The notes below the pieces were generated by a model. That model made no database searches. It saw only the letters and a program-made list of their open reading frames with translations, and was not told the DNA's origin. The position numbers and the translations under genes were made by a program. Of a stretch of DNA of 64,000 nucleotides, positions 1 to 10,609 are shown piece after piece. How positions within the stretch are numbered: the stretch's first letter is position 1; every line of letters begins with the position of its first letter. Source of the stretch: Tilletia caries (taxonomy: Eukaryota > Basidiomycota > Exobasidiomycetes > Tilletiales > Tilletiaceae); the NCBI GenBank assembly GCA_032718865.1, contig JALUTQ010000024.1, positions 357,501 through 421,500 on the forward strand, in the 5' to 3' direction.

Positions 1-311
1 CAGGGCGCTAAGGCTGACGTCTCCTGCTCAAAATTTCTCCTCAAGTGGCTTCTCAAAGTTGCGGCTGAATTATGCTCTCCAATGGCAATGTTTTCTCCGT
101 TGGACGCCAATTTTGAAAACCCCTCAGTTCCGCGGCCTTCTGCGCATTTAGACTTTGCCCCGAAATCCCCGTTCTGTTTTCTTCTTCCTCCGCTCCCCTT
201 TCTCCCTGATGGCTGACCCCTCCTAGCTCCAATCCTTCAGCCGCAGGAGTATCGCCTCCCGCTCCTGCCGCCTCTGCCTCTTCCGATGTCCTCGCCGTTC
301 CAGGTATGCTG

Positions 312-3300
312 TTATTCGTGCTGGTGGATGCCCCTGGCTTTTTCCAACCGGGCGATTGGCTGGGACAGGAGGCGGGAGCACATGAACAAGTGCTTGCATG
401 CCAGTCCGGTAGATTGAAACGACGGACAAGAACACCGGGACAGCTTGTCGTCTACAAAGTGTACCTGTACCCCGTCCGAGCTCGTCACTTCGTACTATAG
501 AGAAAAAGAACAAATAGCCCCATGAGATGAATCTGAAGTGTCACGTTGTATTTTCTCGACGCAGTATGCTCACCGCTTCGCCATTCACACACTTTACCAA
601 GGCACAAAGCTCCTGAAAGCTGAGCTCGGATGCCTTATGACGAGACTTTCTCTCTTGTCCACATAGATGCGGTTTTTGTATTCCTGTGTGAAGGAAAGAG
701 GCAGCAATATTAAACAGGCGTCAGCGAGGCAGAATGCGATAATGCCCACGGGTCATCAACATACCAAGGTCACATTGCACCAGTCTGCGATAAAAGTCTG
801 GCACAACCTCCCGCACTAGCACCTGCAAGACGCTGTCTACTCGCTGCAGCCGAATCATGCCCAAGTAGTTGACCTGGCCAAAAAATGAATTGAGATTGAG
901 TTGTCAGCGCATTGTCAGCCCCAGCTCTCATCAGCTGCCTACTCCTCCTCGCTTCTCTCAGATCCAATCGACAATCGACAGGAGCTCACTTTCAGATTAC
1001 CGTGCCAACCTTCAACCATGTTGTTGGTATCTATTCCGAAGTGTGCATGCTGTCGATGATGGAAGTATTACAGTCGTCAGAAGCAAAGACAGCAGCCAGC
1101 TGATAGTGCGCAGTCTCACCTTTCTGTAACACTTCGCCCAGTTCTGTGCGCTCCTCTTGTTCAGCCATTCTTTCTCAAAGTAGCGCGTGATGAGGGGCTG
1201 TTCCTCGCCCCATCTGAGAGTAAAGGCGCTGCGAGCCGCTTCGAACTGCTCCTCTGTTTCCGCTCGCTGCATGCTGCGCATGTCTTCTCTGCACCTGGAC
1301 TGGAGAAATGCATTGGCTTCTCTGACTCCGAGGTCACGGCCTCAATGAACAATTGATGAAAAGATACTTGTGTCAGTCAACAACAAGGAATCATCTCTTC
1401 CTTGCACCAGCAAGCAGCAACAGATGGCAGAGACCTCCTGTCCAACTGGACTCTGGCTCCAAATTCCAGTCGAGGTCGCGATGAGAGGAACAGTGTGAAG
1501 GACAGCAACAGCCAGCACACCATGCTTCTTCCAGCGGCCAAAGAGGGAAAGGGAGAGCTCAAGCAAGCAAGCGGGAAAAGGATTAAGGGAAGCGCGGGAT
1601 GTGGGAGGAAGTGAGGGAGAAGGAGAATGGGAAAAGGAGAAGAAGAAGGAGAGGGGATGTAACAGACTACTCACTGTCTCCAATCGCTTTGACCTTCGTC
1701 TTCACGTTATCATCCCATGCTCGAAGCAGATGCCAAAGGCAGAGAAGAACTTGGGGTCGTGGTGTGAAGCCTGCGAACGCGTTGATGATGGCAGCACGCT
1801 CTGTTTCTGAGCAGTCGATCATCACGTCGGTCGGAGCTGGAATTTCCTTCTGCACAAGCCACTGAAAGAATCGGGTCAATGGGATTCTTTAAACCGACGC
1901 CCAACACAACACAACAAAGGAGAGAGCAACATTCGTCAGCAGTCAGCACACAGCAATGCCAAATTGGCAGACACATCGCCTCGCGCAGCGTATGAGCGAT
2001 CGGCAGCCAGACTCAGAGAGAAAAAACAGGGCACGGCACATTGGCACTCACTGAGTTTCTGAAGGTGTGATCATGAAGGCGAGAGGAATACCGGACCCCA
2101 TGGAAGCACTGCGGACGATGATGGTCGTGAGGAAGATTTTTTCTTGCGCGGTTGCGCCTTTGCCCGTGTTGTGAGTGGAATCAACACACCACACCGAACT
2201 GCTGGGCGCGGAAAATTCCTGAACACAAAGATGAAAGACAAAGATACTTCAAACTTGCACTTGTAGAGACAGCAACGTATCGGTTCTAGTTGCTGGCTGC
2301 TGGAAACGTAGATCGACTCACCTTTTTAGCCCACCTGGGCATGACAAAGATTGCCCAGACTGGCTCCGTCGCGGCACTGAGGGTTGCGTCATTCAGGAAG
2401 CTGGCCTCCCACCCTTCCTCGCGAAGACTTTCGGCCCAAAGCTGCAGAGACCTTAGGGCATCTGGGTCCTTCCTCGCTGTCTGCAGCTTGAGGCGCCTAA
2501 CGGTGTTGTACACATCGTGGTATCGAATTCGAATACTGGCGCTGATTGAAGTGGTAGAAGATAAGACCTCGTCCTGAAAGAAATCCGCGTACAGAACATG
2601 CCATCAGTCAACACAATCGAGATGAGGCATGGTCAATCCACAGACCACAGTGCACTCACCTTGTGCATTGAGTGTATGGCAAGAAGCTCATCCATATCCA
2701 TGCGCACAGAAGCCATGATCTCCTTGGCTGTTCTACCGCTCTTTACTTGGGTTTCGATCCACTCCTTAACCTCTCTTGAATTGCGTTGGCTGGCCAAGTC
2801 GGATATCGTTCCAACCGCATGCCCCTCGTGCCGCCAATGGTACTCGATATCCAAAAGACTATCTTGACGAGCTGGACCAGAGAGTATGGACAGGCTTTGA
2901 GTCTGGTCGAGAGTGTCTGCTTCAGCAAGCGGGGCGCGTATCGTGATCTTGATCTTGGCGGGACAGTTGACCTATCCGTCCAAGTTCATTGACAAGGTCC
3001 ACGACTGTCAGCCTCCTCAACACGCTCAAGCACTCTTGGGCCTCGGTATCACCCTGAGCTGCTCACCTTGACCGATGACGCGGCACCGCCTGTGATCCTA
3101 CGCTTCTTGGACGAGATCGAGTCCTTACTGCCTGATTGAAACGTGCCGCTACACCCGCAGCGAGAAACGTACTTTGCCTCATAGGTAGTGGATGCGTTTG
3201 ACGGTCGGGGAGTGTATCTACGAGCACCTGCCGCAGAAAACAAGGTGGTCGGAAGTTAGTCTCTGATGACAGAATGACTGATCCACGTTTGAGCCTGCAT

Positions 3301-3532
3301 CAAAGGCAGACTGCTGACTGCACGTTAGTCATTGATGCTCACCGTCTTTGTGGCGCGACTTCCGCGTCCTGTTAGGATCACTGGGCGTCTTGAATGTGCA
3401 GTACCTGCCTTCCTCTGCCAGAAACGCATCCAGCTCGGATTCGAGAAGTTGAAAGCACAGAGGTTCGGATTCAAAGATGCGTTCACCTAAGAGTCGGGTG
3501 GCATATAGTCTGTTGATGCCTTGTGGAGCCAT
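312..3532 (-). CDS. MULE transposase-derived protein, 11 exons, intact
   Basis: Exons (minus): 3532-3343, 3227-3067, 2971-2660, 2573-2322, 2218-2052, 1886-1675, 1286-1120, 1049-990, 873-765, 683-574, 494-312. All junctions are GT-AG and the phases sum to one open frame of 640 aa. The N-terminal half has a Cys/His zinc-binding region (RCGCSGTF, later VNCPAK and HWRHEGH) as in MULE DNA-binding domains. The DDE catalytic residues are all present: CVDSTHNT, MIDCSETE (followed by LLCLWHLLRAW, the C-to-H motif) and TNNMVEGWH. The C terminus is a SWIM zinc finger (RCSCPSFQS then CKHLFM). This is Mutator-like transposase architecture. Ten introns and no frame damage are unusual for an active element and suggest a domesticated gene. 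I saw no flanking inverted repeats. The start ATG at 3532 is the least certain point; a 5' exon may be missing. Confidence 0.78.
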
Positions 3533-4517
3533 AACGTGAGCGAAGCAGCTGATCGTGGATGTACGCGTTCAGCAGACAGCAACCAAAGCGCGTCCTCTGG
3601 CTCAGGTCTCTCGAGGAGGCGCGTTCGCGCACTTGTTCTGCTCATGATCATGATCATTTCTGAAGCCACGTGGAATTGGGGATGAATGATATAAGGTCAG
3701 GGTGGAGGAGACTCACTTCTTCCGCCCAAACCCATGAGAATTGAGAAGTGGGAACCCCCAGTGTGAGAAGCTGGAAAACCTACGTCATCGACCTACTTTT
3801 CACCAAAACTCACACAACTCACACCTTAACCCCAGGGGGCACTCATAGACACATCGTGAGAAGTCCACTTTTTATCTCACACTTTGGACATATCATGATA
3901 TATTTGCCGGACTTTGAAACTCCCTTTAGGCGCTTTATGGAGGTTTGAGACTCCCGAAGACCATAAATAAAAGGAACGGGCGGCTAGCGGCTGTCAGCAA
4001 CATGCATGCTAACTGAGTTCGGTAAGTCCTGTATGTACGTGCAAACCCAAAAGTGTCGATCCACCAAGTTTTTGCGACCTATGCGCAAATGTAAATAGCA
4101 AAGACCCTGTCCGCTGTCGCCTGTTGTCTTGCGACCTTCTCACGCCTTGCATCTCACGCGGCACGCCCTCGACGATTATGCTGCGAAGACAGCAATTGCT
4201 ATACCTTCTCCTGGATGATGGGTCCTTTCCACGCTGCCGACGGCCCACACTGCAGAGCGGGTTGCGGATAGGGGCAGGCGGCTCCGGCAGTGCGGAATAT
4301 ACTGAACCGAGAGAGAGAGAAAATCGATTGGCCCGGGCTGCGCAAAGAACCGAGGAAGCTTTCTGAGACAGGTCCCCGTACCCAAGTCCCTATTATTCGT
4401 CTTTATGTTGGTAAATTCCACCCATATTGCGCCTCGGGCGCCCGCAGCGTTAGATATATACAGCCTTCCACCCAGTGGATAACGTTGCCAGTTGGCACCT
4501 GGCTCGTTGAGCTCCTT
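3533..4517. other. Intergenic stretch, no gene recognised
   Basis: No coding region with recognisable motifs was found on either strand. The stretch separates the MULE-derived gene from the first TIR element; the target-site duplication of that element starts at 4518. Confidence 0.5.
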
Positions 4518-4526
4518 ACCTTCATC

Positions 4527-6121
4527 TAGCCTCAGATCCCCAGGCTGCCCTCGAGCTCGGCGTTGTGTGTTCCACCGGCGATTGACCCGAACGTTCCGTC
4601 ACACGTGACTTTTGTACGGCTCTGAATCGCCTCCGCCCGCAGGGCAGCCTGGGCTAGAAAGTGCCGATTTGCTTGTACTGTAAAAAGACTTAGCGAAATC
4701 GACGGTTCTCTCGCTCACTCACAGCTTCTCACTGGTCACCGCTCACCACTCACTACTCACTGCTTCTACTGACCGCTCCTACTGACTTTCTCACTCTCTT
4801 TCTCACCTCATCAACACAGGTCACTCTCGCCCCCCCCTCGCAGTCCGTGATTTGATATCAGCGAGCATCCATCGCGAACACAGCAGGCCGACCGGCGACC
4901 ATCTTGCCCCTCACCCACACATCTACCAACCACGCACACACACACGCACATGGCCGACAGCAGACACCACAGCGCAGCGCAACGATATCGACGTCTCCGT
5001 GAGTGTCGTGTTTTTGCTCCGTCCCTGCCCCACAGAGGATGGCTGACCCTTTGTCTCTCATACTGCACGATCGCGCATCGTCACCAAGACAGCAGTCTAC
5101 CACTGGAGCATCGAGAGCGACTCCTCAAGGTCGGCGACGTCGCCGCTCCCTACGAGCTCTTCTCCTTTGCCAACCGGACTGCCACCGGGGCCAAGCTCCA
5201 CATCGTCGAGATCGTATCTACATGAACCGTATCTCCGGTGACACCATCTTCGTCACCTCCGAGTACAAGGCCACCAGCGGCATCATCGGTCTCAACAGGA
5301 AGGGTGAAGTCCTCTCCGTCACCGCAGACGAGAACACCCTGGTCTCCTACATCCTCCGCACCCTCAACAATACAGATCTCGCTTCAAGATGGCCACTCGG
5401 GCCAGCTTGCCAGGTGCGGACGACCTCTGCCTCCAGCAGTTCCACACCCTCTTCAGCACGGGCCAGTACCTCGAGGCCGCCAAATGCGCAGCTTCCTCGC
5501 CCCGCGGCATTCTGCGCACCCCGCAAACGGTCGAGCAGTTTAAGCAGGTCCCCTCGCAGCCCGGCGCGCTCTCCTCCATCCTCCAGTACTTCAGCACCCT
5601 GCTCGAGCGAGGCAGCCTCAACAAGTTTGAGCCTCTCGAACTCGCACGGCCGGCCCTGGCACAGAACAAGAAGCAGCTGCTCGAGAAGTGGCTCAAGGAG
5701 AACAAGCTTGAGTGCTCCGAGCGCTGGCTCAGTTTCGCGCTCAGCTGTATGATATGCTCACTTGTCGCTTCTCGACTTCTCGTTACCACGTCTGCCATTC
5801 GTTTGCTTGGAAATTGGAACATCATTGCTTATACTATTGCTGTCCAGTCGAGCGTTTAAGACTGAGCTTGATCTGCTCGCTGCTGTGTGCTGACTGCTGA
5901 CTGCTGCCAGCTGAGGTGCCGTGTGAGTGAGCGAGAGAAGCGTCGATTTCACTAAGTCTTTTTACAGTACAAGCAAATGTGGAGATTTCCGCCCAGGCTG
6001 CCCTGCGGGCAGGGCGGAGCCTGATCAGCCACGAAAGTCACGTGACTTGAAGTGTGGGTGATCATCACAGGCGATCACGACACAAAGCCCGGACCGAGGG
6101 CAGCCTGGTGATCTGAGGCTA
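4527..6121. mobile_element. Non-autonomous TIR element (pack-MULE-like) carrying a clathrin fragment
   Basis: Inverted arms of about 178 bp at 4527-4704 and 5941-6121 begin TAGCCTCAGATC and match over most of their length, including internal copies of a CAGGCTGCCCT motif. The element is bounded by a perfect 9-bp direct repeat ACCTTCATC at 4518-4526 and 6122-6130, which fits Mutator-like elements (8-10 bp duplications). The 1.24-kb interior has no transposase; it holds a rearranged piece of a clathrin heavy-chain gene. Class assignment rests on duplication length and long arms only. Confidence 0.85.
5080..5721 (+). pseudogene. Clathrin heavy-chain gene fragment, internally deleted
   Basis: Three blocks match clathrin heavy chain in order. 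At 5080 a frame reads [13 protein letters not shown], a propeller strand. A second block reads [16 protein letters not shown]. From about 5216, [61 protein letters not shown] and [17 protein letters not shown] follow the last propeller blades and the helical linker. The blocks are joined by deletions and lie in different frames, so the piece cannot encode clathrin. Both ends of the gene are missing. It lies wholly between the inverted arms of the 4527-6121 element, so it was probably acquired by that element. The parental gene is not in this window. Confidence 0.88.
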
Positions 6122-6134
6122 ACCTTCATCACAC

Positions 6135-8186
6135 CTCAGGAAAAGTGGGGGCGCTGTGGTCCCGCGGCTGAGGCTGCCCACCCGCTGCTGACCCGCTGTG
6201 GATCTGCTTCAGCGTCTCAGCAGCGTCTGTACCCGCTGCTCAGACGCCGCCGTCCCGATGTAACTTCCAGACTTGAAACTCGTCAATCCCAAAAACGCTC
6301 CGAAAGCTACAGCGTCTGCGCAGCTTGGGCCATCCCGCTCCCGATCCGCTGCCATCAGGATGTTCACCCGCGGCAGTCATCTCAAGTCCTTCCTGTCGAC
6401 TCTTCCACCCAAGATCTCGGCTCGCTACGCGCGCTGAAGACGCTGCTCAGCCATGGTAAGTCTCTTACGTCTGCTTTCTGCGCTTTGCTTCGGGCACTGA
6501 ACTTGTCGTTTTCTTCTCCCTCAGCCCCGCTGGAGAGACCGTGGCCCAGCCTCACTCAGTCCATGCTCATCCTGGTGAGGACGACGACCACAACCTCAAC
6601 GACGACGAGGATGAGCTCGACAGCAACGATGGCCGCCGCCGCCGTCAACGCCCTCGCCCTCGACCTCCGTCTCTAGCCAGTCATCGGAATCGGGCCCTTC
6701 ACCCTCGGCATCCCCCTCCGGCACACAATCGACTACCTCCGCTCCAACCCAGCCCACTTCCCAGCGTACACCTCGTCCTCCCCTCCCCCTCTTCATCCTC
6801 GAACTCGATCCTACTCTCCATCCTGCCCCATCGTCATCTCGTCTATAGCCCGCTCTCTCAGGCCTCAGCGCCTTCAGCTTAGTACGTTCAACCTCGCCCC
6901 CCATCCGAGCGCACAGGACCTCGCTTATCGCCCTGTGCGTATTGCTTATACCCGCTCCCTCGTCTTCGACAGCACGCCCTTGCTCGACAGCCCGGCGAGC
7001 CAGCATCGGGTTCACTCACAACACCCTGCAGCGGGTCAGGGTCAACAGGGTCAGGGGCAACAACAACAACAGCAACAGGAGGCAACCACCCTCCTTACGC
7101 GCACTGGCATCCATCAGACCTTTGGTCCCACCTACCCACCCCGCCGCATCCCCAGGCAAGACTGATTCATCGTCTCCTACCCCGGCCTCGCCTTCACCTT
7201 CCCCGTATCCTTATCTGCCGAGTCCGCGACTACCGCCCCACGTCCCCACCAGACTCTGACTCCCTCAACAAGCAGTAAGCACACCCCTGCATCCGCATAT
7301 TACATCTTTGCTGGGCATGATCTCTTACAACCTGCGCATGTCCTCTTGCCGCCTGCTTCGTCGCATATGCTCCCCAATTTACAATTACGCGGCTGCTACT
7401 GGGACGCCGCCGCCTGGCCGGCTTCGAGGTTGGCTACTGCCTCTGGTCTGCGGACCGGGTCGAGCGCAGCAGGTGAGCCAGCTAGTGTCCCGCCTGCTTG
7501 TCTCAAACTCTCAAGGCTGTCATCCGGGTACGTTCTCTCCGTCCCCTTCCCTCCGCACTGGTAGAGGGCAAAAACTGAGACTTCTGCATTTCCCACAGCC
7601 GGGCCATTCGCTCACCCTCCACCTCTTCGCACACCGACCCTCCCAACCCCTCTCCCTCCCTTCCACACGGCCCTCCTCCCACCCACCCCTCTCCTCAAGT
7701 CTCAACACCATCCTCTCCCACTCTCCCTCCTCTCCGGCAGAGGGAACATCACCCTCCCCCCTCATCTACAAGCACAAACACGCCCATCACACTCACCCTC
7801 GGCACCACGACCACCCAGGACGTCATATTTATAATTTACTAACCAGTGGACAGTGGTCGAGAACATAATGCCAGCTGAATTGTAGCTGCACTTCGGCCGG
7901 ATGACAGCGGATGAACAGCGGGTAGCTGCCTGATATGATCTAATTGAATTACTGGTTGTCAGTGGGTGTACAGCGGGTGAATGGCAGGTGAACGGCGGAT
8001 GGACAGCTGAACGTGTGTCCACAGCGGGTAGACGCTCGGCTGCTGGAGACTGTATCTGACAGCGCCCGCTGTAGACCTGCTGTTGAGACGCTGCTTAGCA
8101 GCGGTATGGGCAGTGAGTCTGCAGCGGGTCTACAGCGGGTCTACAGCCGGTGGGCAGCTTCACACAGCGCCCCCAGCTTTCCTGAG
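6135..8186. mobile_element. Non-autonomous TIR element, CTCAGGAAA family, copy 1
   Basis: The termini are CTCAGGAAAAGTGGGGGCGC at 6135 and its inverse ending at 8186, flanked by a perfect 7-bp direct repeat ATCACAC (6128-6134 and 8187-8193). The subterminal 100-300 bp on each side are packed with short repeats of the types CAGCGGGT and GACGCTG. The interior has no transposase but contains fragments resembling a UPF0183/PHAF1 gene. The left duplication overlaps the right duplication of the neighbouring 4527-6121 element, so the two inserted next to each other. The same termini and 7-bp duplication recur at 8341-11908. Confidence 0.85.
6680..7830 (+). pseudogene. UPF0183/PHAF1-like gene fragment
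   Basis: Separate blocks resemble the UPF0183 family (C16orf70/PHAF1; phagophore-associated in animals). Near 6680 a frame reads IGPFTLGIPLRHTIDYLRS, the family N terminus. Near 7110-7200 it reads HQTFGPTYPP and FIVSYPGLAFTFPV, matching the conserved 'F.PTYPG ... L.YRG.SFSFP' stretch. Near 7780-7830 it reads ITLTLGTTTTQDVIF, matching the later 'LG.T.QDV' motif. Stops and frame changes lie between blocks and the C terminus is absent. It sits inside the 6135-8186 element. Family recognition is from motif memory and less secure than for the clathrin piece. Confidence 0.62.
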
Positions 8187-8292
8187 ATCACACATCTTTC
8201 TTCGTTTGACCGTCGGCCCTTGAGTCTTGACAGTTATCTAAGTTCAGTGCAGGCAAGAAGCGAAACACAGAGCGCAGAGCCTTGAAAGAAAA

Positions 8293-8322
8293 ATGATAGG
8301 AAGCAAGCTTGCTTCCTATCAT
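8293..8322. repeat. 30-bp perfect palindrome between two TIR elements
   Basis: The 15-nt arm ATGATAGGAAGCAAG is followed at once by its reverse complement, with the HindIII-type centre AAGCTT. It lies in the 147-bp spacer (8194-8340) between two members of the CTCAGGAAA family. It belongs to neither element as bounded by the duplications. It could be a replication or recombination relic or a regulatory hairpin. Confidence 0.9.
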
Positions 8323-8631
8323 AACCCCTAAGCAAGGACGCTCAGGAAAAATTAATGCGCTGTTGAGACGCTGTTGGAGCTGCCGAGACGCTGTTGAGAC
8401 GCTGTCGAAAGCAGGGTGGTCTGAGCGGCGTACTGAGACGCTTTTGAGACGCTGTCGACACCCTGTCGCTTCCGCGCTCTCATTTCCGCATTTTCCATCA
8501 ACCTGCCTCCACCCCAACAGCGTCCCAAGACGCGATCCAAGCGCGGTCGATACGCCACCTTCAAGACTGCAATTTTCATCGCACACAACACCGTCGACAG
8601 CATCGGGACGGGCACAGCTCGCGGACGACCG

Positions 8632-8887
8632 ACTGACGCTCGAACACTTTCTGCTGCGGACACGCTTCCTCGCGCTCTACCGCTCCATCGTGCGCACGAC
8701 CCGCGACATTCCCAACCCACACGCGCGCCGCGACACCCTCGCCTGGTACCGTGCCGACTTGTTCCCTCCTTCCCTCAAGCTCGAGACGGACCTGGTCAAT
8801 CTGAAGGAGGCCCTTGCGGCTTGCCCAAGGCTACCGACAGCTCAAGCAGATCCAGGGCCAGTTCTGGCAGGCCCGCGTTACGCTTGG
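8632..8887 (+). pseudogene. LYRM2-like (complex I LYR family) gene fragment
   Basis: A frame reads LTLEHFLLRTRFLALYRSIV followed by RTTRDIPNPHARRDTLAWYR. This is the LYR-motif helix region of LYRM2-type mitochondrial proteins (family motif F..R..V..LYR..LR). After about 8815 a +1 frame continues as GYRQLKQIQGQFWQARVTLG, so a frameshift separates the two halves. No complete gene can be built here. It is the first of three host-gene pieces in the 8341-11908 element. Confidence 0.72.
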
Positions 8888-9059
8888 TACTCAGAGCGCT
8901 TCCTGTAGGCTGTATGCCTGTATGCCTGCGTGAATTGAAGTTGGTGATGGTCGTCCTCATCATCACCTTCCAGCGCTCGTGCTCGTGCTCGTCGTCGAGG
9001 CCGACTACCACATCCGTCACCGGCCACCGCATACATAGCAACGCACAACACAGCACAAC

Positions 9060-10609
9060 ATGAGCGGCCTAGAGAGTGAGTACCGCGTGTTCATGCGCTT
9101 AGGATCCGCGCTGACCCTGTGCGCTGCCTCCGCCCTTCCCACCCAGAATCCCTGTTCCAGCTAAGGTTGTCCCCGGAGTAACGCGGAGGGCTCCGCCTCC
9201 GCACTTCCAAATTCCGCCGGAATTTTGACTTTTTGAGGCGAGCTCCGCCTCCGCAGACTAAGACAGAGCTGAAAAAACTCAGCTCCGCGTTCCGACGGAA
9301 TTATACAAAAGTTGAAATCCCAGCTCCGCGCTCCGCGTTTTTTCTGTGCGTTTTCATAATGCTCCTCCGTGCTCCGTGTATGCGGAGCTCGGAATTCCGC
9401 GGAATTCCGTCGGAGCGCAGTGATGGTATAATTTGCTCTCAGAATGACTCTAACACAATCAGAGCTATACATTCACCATCCGACATTGTTGCGGTATTGA
9501 CTCCAGTGCTATTCTGAAGCTCTCAACGGATGATGATGCCTGTTTTATCTCCTGCGCGTGTCTCGGCGATGCCTATTTTTCTCGGAATTCCGCACATTTC
9601 CGCGGAACTTGGACGGAATTCCGGCGGAGCGCACCCAAAATAAGGTCACGTGACCCCTATTTTTCGACGATCACGTGACCTCACAGCTCCGACGGAATTC
9701 CGCGGAAATTCCGCCGGAATTTTCGCACAATTTTTGACGACTCCGCGCTCCGTACTTTTTGACTAGTGGGCCCAGGATTGGGCTCCGCGCTCCGCGTAAA
9801 TTCCGGCGGAGTCCTCCAGGCGGACTCCGTGCTTTTTTAAGGTCAAAAATCTCTCAAAAGTGAGCTCCGCGCTCCGCCTCCGGCGGAGCCCTCCGTCGGA
9901 GGAGTACGGAGTCCGCAAAACCCCAGCTCCGCGTCAACTCCGGGGACAACCTTAGTTCCAGCTCAAGGTCAGTGCCCCCAGCGTCGGGACATCATAACTC
10001 AGGCCTCAGCTTGCCAGGCTCCAGGCTCAGATCTCAGATGACTGACGAGGTTATCACCTTTCCGCGCGCCCCCTGCAGTCCACAGCCAAGTTCCTCCAGC
10101 GACAGGCAAAGAAGGCAGCCAAGGACGAGGTCGCCGAGAAGGCAAAGCTGAAGAAGGTATGCAATCCCCTCCCCTGCCCCTCTCCTCTTATGTACCTGTG
10201 GCTGATAAACCCGGCCTCTTTCCCACCCACCACCACAGGCCCTCGCACAAGGAAACACCGAAGGCGCCCGTATCTACGCGTCCAATGCGATCCGGAAGAA
10301 GAACGAGTCGCTGAACCTGCTCCGCCTGGGAAGTCGGATCGACGCCGTTAGTTCCCGGGTCGAGACTGCTGTCACGATGCGCCAGGTCACCGGCAGCATG
10401 ACCAGCGTCGTTAAAGGGATGGATAGGGCGATGGAGAGCATGAATCTGGATCGCGTGCGTACCCTCACTCTTCTCCTTTTGCCTTGACCTCTGGAAACTC
10501 ACATCAAGCTACTCGGACCCATACCATCATACACAGATCGCGCTGGTCATGGACAAGTTCGAAAACCAATTCGAAGACATGGACGCCCAAACATCCTACA
10601 TGGAATCAA
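9060..10609 (+). pseudogene. DID2: DID2/CHMP1 (ESCRT-III) gene fragment, split by a MITE
   Basis: Exons 9060-9075, 9147-9161 plus 9963-9967, 10079-10156, 10239-10454 and 10537-10609 splice in frame. They begin MSGLEKSLFQLK and continue [37 protein letters not shown] and MDKFENQFEDMDAQTSYMES, the N-terminal two thirds of Did2/CHMP1, which recruits Vps4 in multivesicular-body sorting. Exon 2 is interrupted by the 793-bp element at 9162-9954. After MES the sequence jumps to fumarate-reductase sequence in another frame, so the C-terminal MIT-interacting part is lost. All other intron borders are still intact, which suggests a fairly recent acquisition. Confidence 0.88.
9162..9954. mobile_element. 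793-bp MITE with 8-bp TSD (hAT-like), nested in DID2 fragment
   Basis: The terminal inverted repeat is TAAGGTTGTCCCCGGAGT at 9162, inverted at 9954. An 8-bp direct repeat GTTCCAGC lies at 9154-9161 and 9955-9962; this length fits hAT elements. The interior has no coding sequence and consists mainly of repeated CTCCGCGCTCCG and (C)GGAATTCCG motifs on both strands, so it could fold into many hairpins. Precise removal with one copy of the duplication restores the DID2 exon frame, which proves it is an insertion. Confidence 0.87.
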
